NCBI GenBank assembly: GCA_019090315.1
Contig: JAHRWD010000103.1
Coordinates: 1-52,647 of the forward strand
Direction: 5' to 3'
Source: Pseudomonadales bacterium
Lineage (GTDB): Bacteria > Pseudomonadota > Gammaproteobacteria > Pseudomonadales > JAHRWD01
Length of the DNA stretch: 52,647 nucleotides
Part shown: one piece after another, positions 36,244 to 45,860 of the stretch
Numbering within the stretch: position 1 is the stretch's first letter
Layout: each line of letters begins with the position of its first letter
The notes under the pieces: model-generated
Database searches by the model: none
Seen by the model: only the letters and a program-made list of their open reading frames with translations
Told to the model about the DNA's origin: nothing
Translations under genes and position numbers: made by a program

Positions 36244-37614
36244 ATGGCGCTCAAAAAATATCTGGAACGTTACGCCGAGTGCGAGACCCAGCGCTTTACC
36301 GACTTTCCATATCGGTTCGACCATATTCTGGTAATCCCCTGCCATGACGAACCCGTAGAAGCCATTTTTGACCTGTTTCAGCTACCGGAAACCAATGGAG
36401 CTACTCTAGTTATTCTGGTGATCAATCAACCTGATTCGCCAACTAAAGACAGCCGTGATCAACAGCTCTGGGATGCACTCCAGAGCCGCTACACTGGCGA
36501 ATGGGCCACTCAATCAGGAATCGTACTCTACAGCCTTCCCGACTCAAATAATTCACTATTAGTCGTGGATCGATTCAGTGCAGGTCGACAGATCCCGAAC
36601 GAGCAAGGGGTTGGGCTAGCCAGAAAGATTGGTTCGGATATCGCATGCAAACTTATCTACGACAAGAAAATAGCCAACCACTGGATTCACTCCACCGATG
36701 CGGATGTCAGGTTGCCGCCAGACTATTTTCAGCCGCCGAGCAGCCATGCCGGTATTGCTGCGCTGATCTACCCGTTTCAGCATCATTGCCCCGATAAAAC
36801 ACTACAGCTGGCAATCGACCTCTACGAATTTCGGCTTCGCTATTATGTTGCAGCGCTTCAATGGGCCGGCTCAGGTTATGGATTCCAGACCATCGGCAGC
36901 TTGATCTGTATCGATGCTGATAGCTACGCAAAAGTGCGGGGCTTTCCGAAACGAGCGGGAGCAGAGGATTTTTATCTGTTAAACAAACTGGCCAAGGTGG
37001 GGAAAGTTCACTCGCTGGAATCGCCAGTGGTACAGGTTGAGGCACGTATTTCAAAACGGGTACCCTTTGGTACAGGCCCGGCACTGGAAAGCATACAGGC
37101 ACTCGATCTACCGCTGGAGGATTACCGTTTCTACCACCCTAAGAGTTTTATCGATCTTGCCAGTTGGCATCGCTTGATCGAACCCCTCTGGCATGCCCGA
37201 AAACATTATCAGCAAGTTGGTCTGTACCAGACCCTTGAATCGCTTCTCGACACCACAACACAGCATGATTGTGTAAATACTGAAGCGAAACCACCCGTCT
37301 CTGGACAGCTGGAGCGTTTATACAAAACCCTCAACGCCTTAAAACTGGAGACGTTTCTGGATCACGGTTTTAGCCACTGCTCAAACCAGAGCACGTTTAA
37401 AAAACAGTTCCATGACTGGTTTGATGGCTTCAAAACCCTGAGATTTATACACCTGTCGCGAGATCACTATTTTCCAGATATTCGGTTACAGGAAATAACC
37501 GACAATTATGCAAGGTGGTTTGAAGAGGTTTCTAAAGACCCTGCTCAGTCCGGCTTTAACTTAGCGCAGGCTGCTTATTTACAACAGTGGTTTCCCCGTC
37601 AAACAGACTTTTGA
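36244..37614 (+). CDS. Putative GT-A fold glycosyltransferase-like protein
   Basis: Protein of 456 residues. The first 260 residues look like a family 2-type nucleotide-sugar transferase: ILVIPCHDE at the first strand, HSTDADVRLPPDYF with a DxD-like metal motif (about 140-150), and GAEDFYLLNKLAKVG supplying the ED acceptor motif. The last 190 residues are helical and unassigned. No membrane segments or signal peptide. Neighbours miaE and a c-di-GMP gene do not indicate an acceptor. The last 59 bases overlap the convergent GGDEF/EAL gene. Function is a fold-level inference. Confidence 0.75.
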   Translation: MALKKYLERYAECETQRFTDFPYRFDHILVIPCHDEPVEAIFDLFQLPETNGATLVILVINQPDSPTKDSRDQQLWDALQSRYTGEWATQSGIVLYSLPDSNNSLLVVDRFSAGRQIPNEQGVGLARKIGSDIACKLIYDKKIANHWIHSTDADVRLPPDYFQPPSSHAGIAALIYPFQHHCPDKTLQLAIDLYEFRLRYYVAALQWAGSGYGFQTIGSLICIDADSYAKVRGFPKRAGAEDFYLLNKLAKVGKVHSLESPVVQVEARISKRVPFGTGPALESIQALDLPLEDYRFYHPKSFIDLASWHRLIEPLWHARKHYQQVGLYQTLESLLDTTTQHDCVNTEAKPPVSGQLERLYKTLNALKLETFLDHGFSHCSNQSTFKKQFHDWFDGFKTLRFIHLSRDHYFPDIRLQEITDNYARWFEEVSKDPAQSGFNLAQAAYLQQWFPRQTDF

Positions 37615-39631
37615 GTGGGCGAGGCATACCAACGCACGATCCCTGCGCATAATCGAGCCCAATCTCTTTTAGCAGATCACAGACCTCAATAGTCTGGACA
37701 TATTCAGCAATAGTTTTCATGTTGGCTCTGCGCGCGATATGCACAATAGATTCAACAATTACCCGGTGCATATCATTGCTAAGAATATCCCGGATAAACT
37801 CACCGTCAATCTTGATGTAATCCACCGGCAAGCGTTGCAGATACGAAAATGATGAAGAGCCACTTCCAAAGTCATCCAACGAAAAACTACAGCCAGCGGC
37901 CTTAAGGTTCCACATAAATTGTGCAGCTTTCTCGAAATCGGTAATGGCTGAGGTTTCTGTGATCTCAAATGAGATTCGGCTGCGTGTATCTTTTAAGCGC
38001 ATCATCTGCGCGGCAATAAACTCTTCAAGTTTTTTATCCCCGACCGAGCTTCCTGAAAGATTGATAAAGAAATGCCAACGCTCATCCGGATTTTTAGCGG
38101 CAATTAACTGCAGCAACATGCAGGTTTCTTCAATCACCCAATACTCGATATCACGAATCCAGCCATATCGTTCAGCGGCTCGAATAAAATCCTCGGGCGG
38201 AATCAGCTCGCCCTCTTCGCTAACCATACGCACCAATATCTCGTAGTGGTGCTCGCCATTTTCACCCAATGGGCTAATTTTTTGGCAGTAAACCCGCAGC
38301 CGATCCGCATCAAGTGCACTTTGAATTTTCACTAGCCAACCGCGATCACTCAGCTGCTCCATCGGGTCATGAGCTGGGTCGTAGCGATATATCTGATTCC
38401 GACCCGATTCCTGCGCAAGCTGACGAGCTGACGAGGCCTGCATCATCACCTCATCAAAGGAATCCACTCCAGGAATAATCGGTACGATGCCGGCATTAAC
38501 ACCGAGACCATAATCGATTCCCTGGTATTGAAAACGATAGTCTCGTACCTGCTCCAGAATTGTTTCAACGAGATCCTGAGTTACCTCAGGTGAACGGTTG
38601 TGGAATATCAAACCAAATTCACCACCCCGCAACCGTGCGAGCATATCGGACTCTTCAACAAGGGGTTGAATCAATGCACGAAGCTCGGAAAGCACCTCAT
38701 CTTCTGCCGCATACCCACAGTTGTTGATAATGATATCCAGCTGGTCAAATCGCAGAAGACATAACGTCGCCAGAGCTCCCTCTTCGCCCAATAACAGGTG
38801 TGCGCGTATTTCAGATTCTAGTGCTTTTCGGTTGTAACAACCGGTGACAGAATCATGGGTTGCCTGATAACTCAGCAGATGTGAGAGCTCAAATGCTTCG
38901 GTAGTATCTTTGGCTACCAGCACAACTTCGCCGACACTCTTTTTATCGGCGGGTATCGTAATCCATTCAACCGAAATCTGCCGCTCGATACCAAACCGAT
39001 CGGTGACCATTACCTTAAACTGGTGCTGATCTACTTCCAGTTTTTCCTGAATGTACTCCAGCGGTTCCAATATTGGCTCACCAAACTCATCCTCAATGGT
39101 CGAAGAAAGTTTGCTGAAATGCAGAGGGTTGCTTAGGGACTCGTTGATAACAACCCATTTCTTAGCATGTTCATTCGCGTAGGTAATTTCACCAAGACGG
39201 TTCAGAATGACAATGGCATTATCGATACGGTCAAAAGTACTTGAAACCAGCTCATTAAAAGGAGCGGTCTCAAACGACTCACCGATACTCATACTTTCCT
39301 TTTTAAGTAGTGCCACATACCACTGTAACCCACCGCGCCGCATCGGGGTTATCACGGCGTTAACGGCAATCGGCTGCTGATTTAAAGTAACCGCATTTAG
39401 CCTCATCGCATGCTTGGCATTACGGAGCGTTGATAACGATATCGGACCGTCACTGGTGGTAAGGATGTCCGCTATATTCAGGCCTGGTCGATCAAGATCA
39501 AACAACTCTATCGCAGCGTTACTACAGACGTTGAGCTGGCCCGCCGGATCAAAGGTAATCACAATATCTTCCATACTGCGCAGAACATCAGCAGGTATCG
39601 CTTTAATTAAAGCTGGAGGCTGGAAGCTCAT
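37556..39631 (-). CDS. PAS-PAS-GGDEF-EAL protein with degenerate GGDEF
   Basis: Soluble protein of 691 residues: two PAS-like regions (about 15-120 and 125-245), GGDEF domain (about 260-415) and EAL domain (about 430-680). The cyclase site reads LRGGEFG in place of GGDEF, losing the metal Asp, so cyclase activity is unlikely. The EAL domain keeps the key acids (EILVR, FEITET, DDFGSGSSS, AEYVQ), so c-di-GMP hydrolysis is plausible, perhaps with GTP binding at the dead cyclase as a regulator. Its 3' end overlaps the convergent gene by 59 bases. Confidence 0.9.
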   Translation of the reverse strand: MSFQPPALIKAIPADVLRSMEDIVITFDPAGQLNVCSNAAIELFDLDRPGLNIADILTTSDGPISLSTLRNAKHAMRLNAVTLNQQPIAVNAVITPMRRGGLQWYVALLKKESMSIGESFETAPFNELVSSTFDRIDNAIVILNRLGEITYANEHAKKWVVINESLSNPLHFSKLSSTIEDEFGEPILEPLEYIQEKLEVDQHQFKVMVTDRFGIERQISVEWITIPADKKSVGEVVLVAKDTTEAFELSHLLSYQATHDSVTGCYNRKALESEIRAHLLLGEEGALATLCLLRFDQLDIIINNCGYAAEDEVLSELRALIQPLVEESDMLARLRGGEFGLIFHNRSPEVTQDLVETILEQVRDYRFQYQGIDYGLGVNAGIVPIIPGVDSFDEVMMQASSARQLAQESGRNQIYRYDPAHDPMEQLSDRGWLVKIQSALDADRLRVYCQKISPLGENGEHHYEILVRMVSEEGELIPPEDFIRAAERYGWIRDIEYWVIEETCMLLQLIAAKNPDERWHFFINLSGSSVGDKKLEEFIAAQMMRLKDTRSRISFEITETSAITDFEKAAQFMWNLKAAGCSFSLDDFGSGSSSFSYLQRLPVDYIKIDGEFIRDILSNDMHRVIVESIVHIARRANMKTIAEYVQTIEVCDLLKEIGLDYAQGSCVGMPRPLKSLFDGETTVVNKQPALS

Positions 39632-39761
39632 TCGCAGGGGGGAGTCATTTTAATAGTGTGAATGCTACGGCCTAGCGGTTGTTGGTAACAAAAAGCGGCG
39701 CATAGTACTTTAATTGTGTCGTTTATAGTAGCTATATGTACGCCCGCGTATACCCTAATAT

Positions 39762-40313
39762 TCATGAAGGACTACCCGCAACACATGAGGGCAAGAAATA
39801 CTCGCTCACCAGCAGTGGTTTTCCCGACAGGAAAAACAGCGATGCGCGCCCCCAGACCGGTTCGATCAAGCCATTCTGTAACTCACTGCCAAGACACCTG
39901 GTGACTATTTCTGCGCTAAGCTTTGATAGATGAATCGGTCCTCGGCTCATATCCGGATGACTAAACAATACCGCCCCCAGCGGTTTTTCCTTCAGGTTTT
40001 TCAACTCCGATTCCTGACCCACCAGGGTAGAATCTGGTAGTACACTGCGTGCATAGACCCAGGGAACACCAAAGCAGCATAGCGCTACCTCCCTGACCCA
40101 GGCTGTTTGACCGATACTCATGCCAAGCAAATTTCGCTCTTCAATATCTTGAATAACCTGCCAGCTTTCCTGCAAAACGTGTACGGCAAAATCACCCGCA
40201 CTGGCCTCAACCAGTTTTTCAGTCAGCGAACCATCATCTGCAATCCACGAATGCAGTGCCGCTGGTGCATCTGAAAGTAGCAGCGAGCCATCAAGTGTTG
40301 ATTTCGTATTCAT
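39762..40313 (-). CDS. ubiC: Chorismate-pyruvate lyase UbiC
   Basis: Enzyme of 183 residues turning chorismate into 4-hydroxybenzoate and pyruvate, the first committed step to ubiquinone. Typical UbiC segments: WIADDGSLTEKL, WVREVALCC with the following VYARSVLP, and PLGAVLFSHPDMSRGPI (substrate loop and Arg). The usual partner ubiA is not adjacent; the gene stands between a c-di-GMP gene and the divergent yggT. Confidence 0.9.
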   Translation of the reverse strand: MNTKSTLDGSLLLSDAPAALHSWIADDGSLTEKLVEASAGDFAVHVLQESWQVIQDIEERNLLGMSIGQTAWVREVALCCFGVPWVYARSVLPDSTLVGQESELKNLKEKPLGAVLFSHPDMSRGPIHLSKLSAEIVTRCLGSELQNGLIEPVWGRASLFFLSGKPLLVSEYFLPSCVAGSPS

Positions 40314-40490
40314 AAATCGGCGTTACAGATTCCAGCAACAGTCTTTTGAGGAAGTCGCTAGTTTACCGCAAATAACGCCATGTTTTTGCGTTTTACAACC
40401 CTTCACGCTGTTTAGCGCGGCTGCGGTATTTTCTATGAGCCTAAAATCACTCTATAATTCCGGCTTCAATCTATTTATTAGGAACTACCC

Positions 40491-41084
40491 ATGGGTCAGC
40501 CGCTATCCCAGGCCGGTATTTATCTGGTACAAACACTTTTTAATCTGTATCTGCTGGCCATTGTCATGCGCTTTGTACTGCAGTTGGTACGGGCAGATTT
40601 CTACAATCCCATCAGTCAGTTCTTCGTAAAAATCACCGATCCACTGCTGAAACCGCTTCGACGACTGATTCCGGGGTACGGCGGCATTGATGTTGCTTCT
40701 ATTGTGTTGGCGCTACTGGTTCAGATTGTTGGTATCTATCTGATTCTGCTGATACTTGGCGTTGACATACCTAACCCTCTTCAGCCGTTTCTATGGTCTA
40801 TTGTCGGATTTGCCTCTCTACTGCTCAATATCGCGTTTTTTGCCATGATCGTTATGATCATTTTGAGCTGGGTCGCGCCCAATAGCCGCAACCCAGCGGT
40901 AGACTTGCTACGACAGATTACCGACCCGATTTTGCGTCCTGTTCAGAAACTGATCCCGCCGATCGGTGGACTGGATCTCTCACCTATCTTTGTTTTTATC
41001 GCTATCAACCTGCTAGAGATCATGGTTGTACGCAATCTGGCGATCATGTTCCGGGTTCCATCCGGTTTAATTATGGGGCTTTAA
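40491..41084 (+). CDS. YggT family membrane protein
   Basis: Integral membrane protein of 197 residues with two YGGT repeats (about 10-90 and 105-190). Each has the pattern of a helix, then a conserved ITDPLLKPLRRLIP or ITDPILRPVQKLIP, then a second helix. The family is linked to osmotic and potassium tolerance and often sits after proC. GGAA precedes the start. A DUF167 gene follows, as in many gammaproteobacteria. Biochemical role unknown. Confidence 0.92.
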   Translation: MGQPLSQAGIYLVQTLFNLYLLAIVMRFVLQLVRADFYNPISQFFVKITDPLLKPLRRLIPGYGGIDVASIVLALLVQIVGIYLILLILGVDIPNPLQPFLWSIVGFASLLLNIAFFAMIVMIILSWVAPNSRNPAVDLLRQITDPILRPVQKLIPPIGGLDLSPIFVFIAINLLEIMVVRNLAIMFRVPSGLIMGL

Positions 41085-41111
41085 CTGCGGCTGATAAGCC
41101 AAATCGACCCG

Positions 41112-41393
41112 GTGAGTTTCTACCAATGGCAGGATCAGGACCTGTTGATCTCCTGTCGACTCCAGCCCCGTGCATCAAAGGATGAATTTTCCGGCATACA
41201 GGATGGCCTGCTGAAAATACGCGTTAAAGCGCCGCCGGTTGATGGCAAGGCGAATCAGCATCTGATTCAGTTTCTTGCCAAACAGTTCAAGGTGCCAAAA
41301 AAGCAGGTGAAAATCATCAGTGGCGAAACCCATCGAAACAAACGTGTATTGATCGAAAACCCACTCGCTTGCCGGAATCAATACCAGCACTAA
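41112..41393 (+). CDS. DUF167/YggU family protein
   Basis: Small alpha/beta protein of 93 residues, family UPF0235. Conserved features: LQPRASKDEFSG, LKIRVKAPPVDGKAN and ISGETHRNKRVLI. The start is GTG at 41112, 27 bases after yggT. Function is not known in any member. It is followed by 108 non-coding bases before metX. Confidence 0.9.
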   Translation: MSFYQWQDQDLLISCRLQPRASKDEFSGIQDGLLKIRVKAPPVDGKANQHLIQFLAKQFKVPKKQVKIISGETHRNKRVLIENPLACRNQYQH

Positions 41394-41417
41394 AAGCCAC
41401 AGCAAAACCGTCATAAC

Positions 41418-41434
41418 AGGGCACCGATTGCCCT
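41418..41434. repeat. Small hairpin in metX leader region
   Basis: AGGGCA and TGCCCT pair exactly around a 5-base loop, about 70 bases before metX. It does not match any SAM riboswitch that I can recognise; a weak terminator for yggU or chance structure is possible. Confidence 0.35.
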
Positions 41435-41501
41435 TGCCTGAACAGCCCGTAATCACTAGACTGGCCGGTCTTATTGCCATCCCATTCAAATGACCTAATC
41501 G

Positions 41502-42653
41502 ATGCCCGAAACCATCCCCGACAACTCTGTAGGTATTGTCGTACCACAAACCCTCAGCTTTGATCAGCCATTGCAGCTTTCCTGTGGTCGCACGCTGGCG
41601 AAATACGAGTTGGTGTATGAAACCTACGGAACGCTGAATAGCGATGCCTCCAACGCGATTTTGATCTGTCACGCCCTGAGCGGCAATCACCATGCGGCGG
41701 GTTACCATTCGATCGACGATAAAAAGCCCGGCTGGTGGGACAACTATATTGGCCCGGGCAAACCGATCGATACCAATGAATTTTTCGTGGTTTCGCCGAA
41801 TAATCTCGGCGGCTGCCACGGCAGCACCGGCCCAGCCTCAATCAACCCCGAAACTGGCGAATATTACGGCCCCGATTTCCCACTGGTCACCACTAAAGAC
41901 TGGATGCACAGCCAGGCTCGACTCGCGGACAAACTTGGCATTCAGCAATGGGCTGCGGTGATTGGCGGCAGCCTGGGTGGCATGCAGGCGATGCAATGGG
42001 CAGTGGACCTGCCTGAGCGTATCCGCCACGCGGTGGTAATTGCCGCGGCACCCCGGCTTTCTGCGCAGAACATTGCATTTAACGAAGTCGCACGGCAAGC
42101 TATTATGAGCGACTCAGAATTCCATGCCGGTCACTATCTAGCCAAAAACACCCTGCCCCGTACCGGTGTATCACTGGCGCGTATGGTTGGCCATATCACC
42201 TATCTTTCCGATGATGCAATGGGCAGTAAATTTGGCCGAGAGCTACGTACCGACTCGATCAAATACGATTACGATGCCCAGTTCCAGGTTGAAAGTTACC
42301 TGCGTTATCAGGGTGAAGTATTCTCCGAAAGTTTCGATGCCAATACCTATCTACTGATGACCCGAGCGCTGGATTACTTTGATATCACCGAAGATTACTC
42401 CGGTGATCTGGGTGCGGCAATGAAGCAAACCCAGTGCAAATTTTTACTGGTATCCTTCACCACCGACTGGCGTTTTGCACCGGAACGCTCGGTCGAAATT
42501 GTCAACGCGCTGGTTGAAGCGGGACGGGATGTTGGCTACGCCGAAATTGAAGCATCCCAGGGCCACGATGCCTTCCTGCTTCCGATCCATCGATACCAGG
42601 ATCTATTCAGCGCATACATGATCAACGTTGCAAAAGAGGTTTCAACAACATGA
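41502..42653 (+). CDS. metX: Homoserine O-acyltransferase MetX
   Basis: Alpha/beta-hydrolase-fold enzyme of 383 residues acylating homoserine in methionine biosynthesis. The nucleophile elbow GGSLGGMQ gives Ser157; [10 protein letters not shown] supplies the oxyanion region and [10 protein letters not shown] the catalytic histidine. MetX proteins paired with MetW are often succinyltransferases, so acetyl versus succinyl specificity is left open. It overlaps metW by ATGA. Confidence 0.96.
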   Translation: MPETIPDNSVGIVVPQTLSFDQPLQLSCGRTLAKYELVYETYGTLNSDASNAILICHALSGNHHAAGYHSIDDKKPGWWDNYIGPGKPIDTNEFFVVSPNNLGGCHGSTGPASINPETGEYYGPDFPLVTTKDWMHSQARLADKLGIQQWAAVIGGSLGGMQAMQWAVDLPERIRHAVVIAAAPRLSAQNIAFNEVARQAIMSDSEFHAGHYLAKNTLPRTGVSLARMVGHITYLSDDAMGSKFGRELRTDSIKYDYDAQFQVESYLRYQGEVFSESFDANTYLLMTRALDYFDITEDYSGDLGAAMKQTQCKFLLVSFTTDWRFAPERSVEIVNALVEAGRDVGYAEIEASQGHDAFLLPIHRYQDLFSAYMINVAKEVSTT

Positions 42654-43240
42654 GACCTGACCAAACCATTATTCAGCAATGGATCAACCAGAATGATCGG
42701 GTGCTCGACCTCGGCTGCGGCGATGGAAGCCTGCTATTGCAATTAAAACAGCAGAAGGATGTCTACGGTCTTGGTATCGAGATCGACCAGCCCGAGATCA
42801 CCGAATGCATCCGTAAAGGTGTTAACGTAGTCGAACAAAACCTCGACCACGGCCTATCGAACTTTAAAGACAATAGTTTCGATACCGTCATTATGTCGCT
42901 GGCGTTACAGGCAGTTCGGCAACCGGATCAGGTACTTTCGGAGATGTTACGCATCGGCAAACAGGTCGTCGTAACCTTTCCAAATTTTGGCTACTGGCGC
43001 TGCCGATTGGCGCTCGCGGGCAAGGGCACCATGCCGGTTTCAGATTTTCTGCCCTACACCTGGTACAACACCCCCAATATCCATTTTTGTACCATCCGTG
43101 ATTTTGAACAGCTATGTAAAGACAAGAACTATCAGATCCTCGATCACACCGTGGTGGACCATGATAATCAGAGTTCCTGGTGGATGAGGCTATATCCCAA
43201 TTTACTCAGTGAGATTGCAATTTACAGGCTAACCCGATGA
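42650..43240 (+). CDS. metW: Methionine biosynthesis protein MetW
   Basis: SAM-methyltransferase-fold protein of 196 residues: [12 protein letters not shown] (motif I), ARPDQ-type motif, and the family-specific [15 protein letters not shown] and [16 protein letters not shown]. It works with MetX, probably as an activating partner. The normal C-terminus (EIAIYRLTR) is intact. The stop TGA is made of one host T and two bases (GA) of the inserted element that begins at 43239. Confidence 0.96.
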   Translation: MRPDQTIIQQWINQNDRVLDLGCGDGSLLLQLKQQKDVYGLGIEIDQPEITECIRKGVNVVEQNLDHGLSNFKDNSFDTVIMSLALQAVRQPDQVLSEMLRIGKQVVVTFPNFGYWRCRLALAGKGTMPVSDFLPYTWYNTPNIHFCTIRDFEQLCKDKNYQILDHTVVDHDNQSSWWMRLYPNLLSEIAIYRLTR

Positions 43241-43416
43241 GAAACCTTTGCAGAAGAGCCATTTTTCTCCCTTGCTGCGTTGAAAATGTGCTCAATCGGT
43301 CATTTACACCTGTAAACTCCCTCTCTGCGCGGAGCCTGCCCCGAGAGCGGAGCGAGTGCTTTGGGTACATCTTCGCCTTGCCTGAAAGCAAAATCATCTC
43401 TTCTGAAAAGGTCCTC
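43239..43416. mobile_element. MITE-like element, long copy (family 1)
   Basis: A 178-base element filling the exact space between metW and the DUF4426 gene. Its ends form an imperfect 33-base inverted repeat (GAGAAACCTTTGCAGAAGAG inward from the left; GAGGACCTTTTCAGAAGAG from the right). AT is duplicated on both sides (43237-43238, 43417-43418). The first bases complete the metW stop codon and the AAAAGG near its right end (43406-43411) acts as ribosome site for the next gene. Removal on paper gives an ATGA stop/start overlap. It carries no gene. Confidence 0.85.
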
Positions 43417-43875
43417 ATGAAAATTTTCGCCCGCTCTAAATGGATATTCACATTTGCGCTAATTACGCTGTTCAGCAGCGCACAGGCAGAACAATTTGAA
43501 ACCTTTGGTGATCACGAAATTCACTACATCGTGTTCAGTAGCGAGTTGCTACGGCCAGAAATCGCACAGCAATATGGCCTGGAACGAGCCAGAAATCTGG
43601 CCATAGTCAATATCAGCGTGTTAAACACCCATCCATTGGCTGGAAATAAACCCGTAACCGCAACTATGCAGGGCAGCTTTACCAATCTAGCCCAGCAAAA
43701 AAAGCGTCTTGATTTCAGACAGATCACCGAAGGTGACGCGGTTTACTATATCGCCAGCCTGGAGTACACCAACCGGGAAACCCTGAAATTTGATATCCAG
43801 TTTCAACCTAAGGGCTCCAAACACATAAGCAAACTGACATTTAATCAACAGCTCTATTTTGAACCTAAAAAATAA
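43417..43875 (+). CDS. DUF4426 periplasmic protein
   Basis: Exported protein of 152 residues. Signal peptide MKIFARSKWIFTFALITLF ends with SSAQA. The mature part shows the family features HEIHYIVFSSELLRPEIAQQYG and NISVLN, with no known activity. Start 43417 lies directly after the element's right end; the frame runs up into the element (43237) but that part is not gene sequence. It holds the usual slot between metW and rdgB. Confidence 0.92.
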   Translation: MKIFARSKWIFTFALITLFSSAQAEQFETFGDHEIHYIVFSSELLRPEIAQQYGLERARNLAIVNISVLNTHPLAGNKPVTATMQGSFTNLAQQKKRLDFRQITEGDAVYYIASLEYTNRETLKFDIQFQPKGSKHISKLTFNQQLYFEPKK

Positions 43876-43908
43876 ACCCTGTTCGACAACCAAGATCTTT
43901 TATATCCG

Positions 43909-44559
43909 ATGAAAAACATCATTATCGCCAGCAATAACCAGGGTAAAATTACCGAATTCGAACACCAGTTTTCCGAACACGAAGGGATCAGTATCGTTGG
44001 CCAGCAACAGCTTTCGGTGCAGGAGGTATCGGAAACCGGCCATACCTTCGTCGAAAATGCACTGATCAAAGCGCGAAATGCTGCCCGTTGTTCCGGTATG
44101 CCCGCCATCGCCGACGACTCGGGAATTGTGGTCGACGCACTCAACGGCGCACCGGGGATTTACTCCGCCCGGTTTGGCGGCGCTAACACCACGGATCAAA
44201 ACAATAACGAAAAACTGTTGTTGGCGATGGAAGATATTCCCGCCGGTCAGCGGAGCGCGTATTACACCTGCGTATTGGTTTTTTTACGCAACCCGATGGA
44301 TCCGTCTCCGCTGATTTGTCAGGGCGTATGGCATGGTGAAATCCTGCAGGCTCCGCAGGGGAATTCCGGATTTGGTTATGACCCGCTGTTTTATATTCCC
44401 GAACTCGACTGCAGCGCTGCTGAACTCAGCAAAGAGCAAAAAAACCAGCTTAGTCATCGTGGCCGTGCGATGCGAGAGCTGATCCCACAAATCGAGCAAG
44501 CGCTCGCCATTATTCCCGCAGCACAGGCCCACGCAGACTCGTGCAGTTGCTGCCATTAA
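43909..44559 (+). CDS. rdgB: XTP/dITP diphosphatase RdgB
   Basis: House-cleaning pyrophosphatase of 216 residues removing dITP, dXTP and ITP. N-terminal IIIASNNQGKITEF and the signature ADDSGIVVDALNGAPGIYSARFGG, then GNSGFGYDPLFYIP and LSHRGRAMRE. The C-terminal ten or so residues (HADSCSCCH) are an odd Cys/His-rich extension beyond the fold. The gene overlaps hemW by 19 bases. Confidence 0.96.
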   Translation: MKNIIIASNNQGKITEFEHQFSEHEGISIVGQQQLSVQEVSETGHTFVENALIKARNAARCSGMPAIADDSGIVVDALNGAPGIYSARFGGANTTDQNNNEKLLLAMEDIPAGQRSAYYTCVLVFLRNPMDPSPLICQGVWHGEILQAPQGNSGFGYDPLFYIPELDCSAAELSKEQKNQLSHRGRAMRELIPQIEQALAIIPAAQAHADSCSCCH

Positions 44560-45701
44560 GCCTCTACATTCATATCCCCTGGTGCATTAAAAAATGCCCC
44601 TACTGCGACTTTAACTCCCATGTTGCAGATAAATCAGATGCTGGACAAATTCCCGAAGCCGCGTATATCAAAGCGCTGCTTGAAGACTTAGAGCAGGATC
44701 TCGAATGGGTACAAGATCGCCCACTGCATTCTATTTTTTTTGGTGGCGGCACACCCAGCCTGCTATCAAGCGATGCCATTGCGACTTTGCTGGAAGGAAT
44801 CGGAAAATTAGTCACAGTTCCGGCTGACACCGAAATCACCCTTGAAGCCAATCCAGGTACATTTGAAACTGAAAAATTCAAAGGCTTTTACCAGGCCGGA
44901 ATCAATCGTCTGTCGATAGGCGTACAAAGCTTTAACGATGAACATCTGCAACAACTTGGTCGTATTCACGATGGCAAGCAGGCGATTGCTGCTATTGAAG
45001 GTGCCCAACAGGCCGGTTTCAAACAGTTCAATATCGATCTAATGCACGGCCTGCCAGGCCAAACCCCTCAGCAAGCATTGGCGGACCTGACCACCGCAAC
45101 ACAGCTCACTCCCAGCCACCTTTCCTGGTATCAACTCACCATCGAGAAAAACACCCGGTTTTACTCCCACCCGCCAATTTTGCCGATCGAGGAACAGCTC
45201 TGGCGGATTCAGGAAGTCGGCTTTGAATGGCTTGCTGACAATGGTTTTCAGCAATATGAAGTATCTGCATTCAGCCAATCGAATAGCCGCTGCAATCACA
45301 ATCTCAACTACTGGCAGTTTGGTGACTATCTGGGAATTGGAGCGGGGGCGCATAGCAAAATCACCCGGTTCGATCAGGAATTCAATCAGCTCGAAGTCAT
45401 ACGCAGCCACAAACATAAGCAACCCGATGCATATCTTGATACATCTAAGCCCTACCGTGCTGGCCAGCACAGAGTGACAAAGAATGAACTACCGATCGAA
45501 TTTCTGATGAACAGCTTCAGATTGCTAGATGGCGTGAACAGTAAACTGTTTGAGCAGCGAACAGGGCTGCCCCTCTCGGAAATCGCAGGCGCACTCACTA
45601 ATGCAAAAACCCGACGACTCATCAAAAACAATCCGGATAAGCTGTGCCCAACACTGCAAGGCGCTCGTTATCTGGATGACTTACTCCAGCTGTTTATTTA
45701 G
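44541..45701 (+). CDS. hemW: Radical SAM heme chaperone HemW
   Basis: HemN-like radical SAM protein of 386 residues that binds haem and hands it to membrane targets. The [4Fe-4S] motif is CIKKCPYC (C15, C19, C22). It lacks the extra N-terminal part of true coproporphyrinogen dehydrogenase. The start is GTG at 44541, inside the end of rdgB; a TTG at 44547 is possible. Last gene of the metX-hemW run. Confidence 0.95.
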   Translation: MQLLPLSLYIHIPWCIKKCPYCDFNSHVADKSDAGQIPEAAYIKALLEDLEQDLEWVQDRPLHSIFFGGGTPSLLSSDAIATLLEGIGKLVTVPADTEITLEANPGTFETEKFKGFYQAGINRLSIGVQSFNDEHLQQLGRIHDGKQAIAAIEGAQQAGFKQFNIDLMHGLPGQTPQQALADLTTATQLTPSHLSWYQLTIEKNTRFYSHPPILPIEEQLWRIQEVGFEWLADNGFQQYEVSAFSQSNSRCNHNLNYWQFGDYLGIGAGAHSKITRFDQEFNQLEVIRSHKHKQPDAYLDTSKPYRAGQHRVTKNELPIEFLMNSFRLLDGVNSKLFEQRTGLPLSEIAGALTNAKTRRLIKNNPDKLCPTLQGARYLDDLLQLFI

Positions 45702-45860
45702 GCATCTTTACCAAATCACCCCTCCCACACCCTGAGCGGGGCCACCCATTCGCTATATCCGCATGATCGCTTGATCGCTTGATACACCACACTGCTGTTT
45801 TCCGGAAGACACTCAAACCAACAAAAAATGGTGCAGTTCAACTTTAAACCCCATTAATAT
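45702..45860. other. Intergenic region after hemW
   Basis: No gene seen. It includes two and a fraction copies of GATCGCTT (45765-45783). The region leads into the Fur box and the bfd promoter. Confidence 0.4.

Noticed and set aside
41394..41501. SAM riboswitch before metX
   Set aside because: Only a short hairpin is present; none of the conserved cores of the SAM classes could be recognised.
43237..43416. N-terminal extension of the DUF4426 gene
   Set aside because: This stretch is the inserted inverted-repeat element; the signal peptide starts at 43417.
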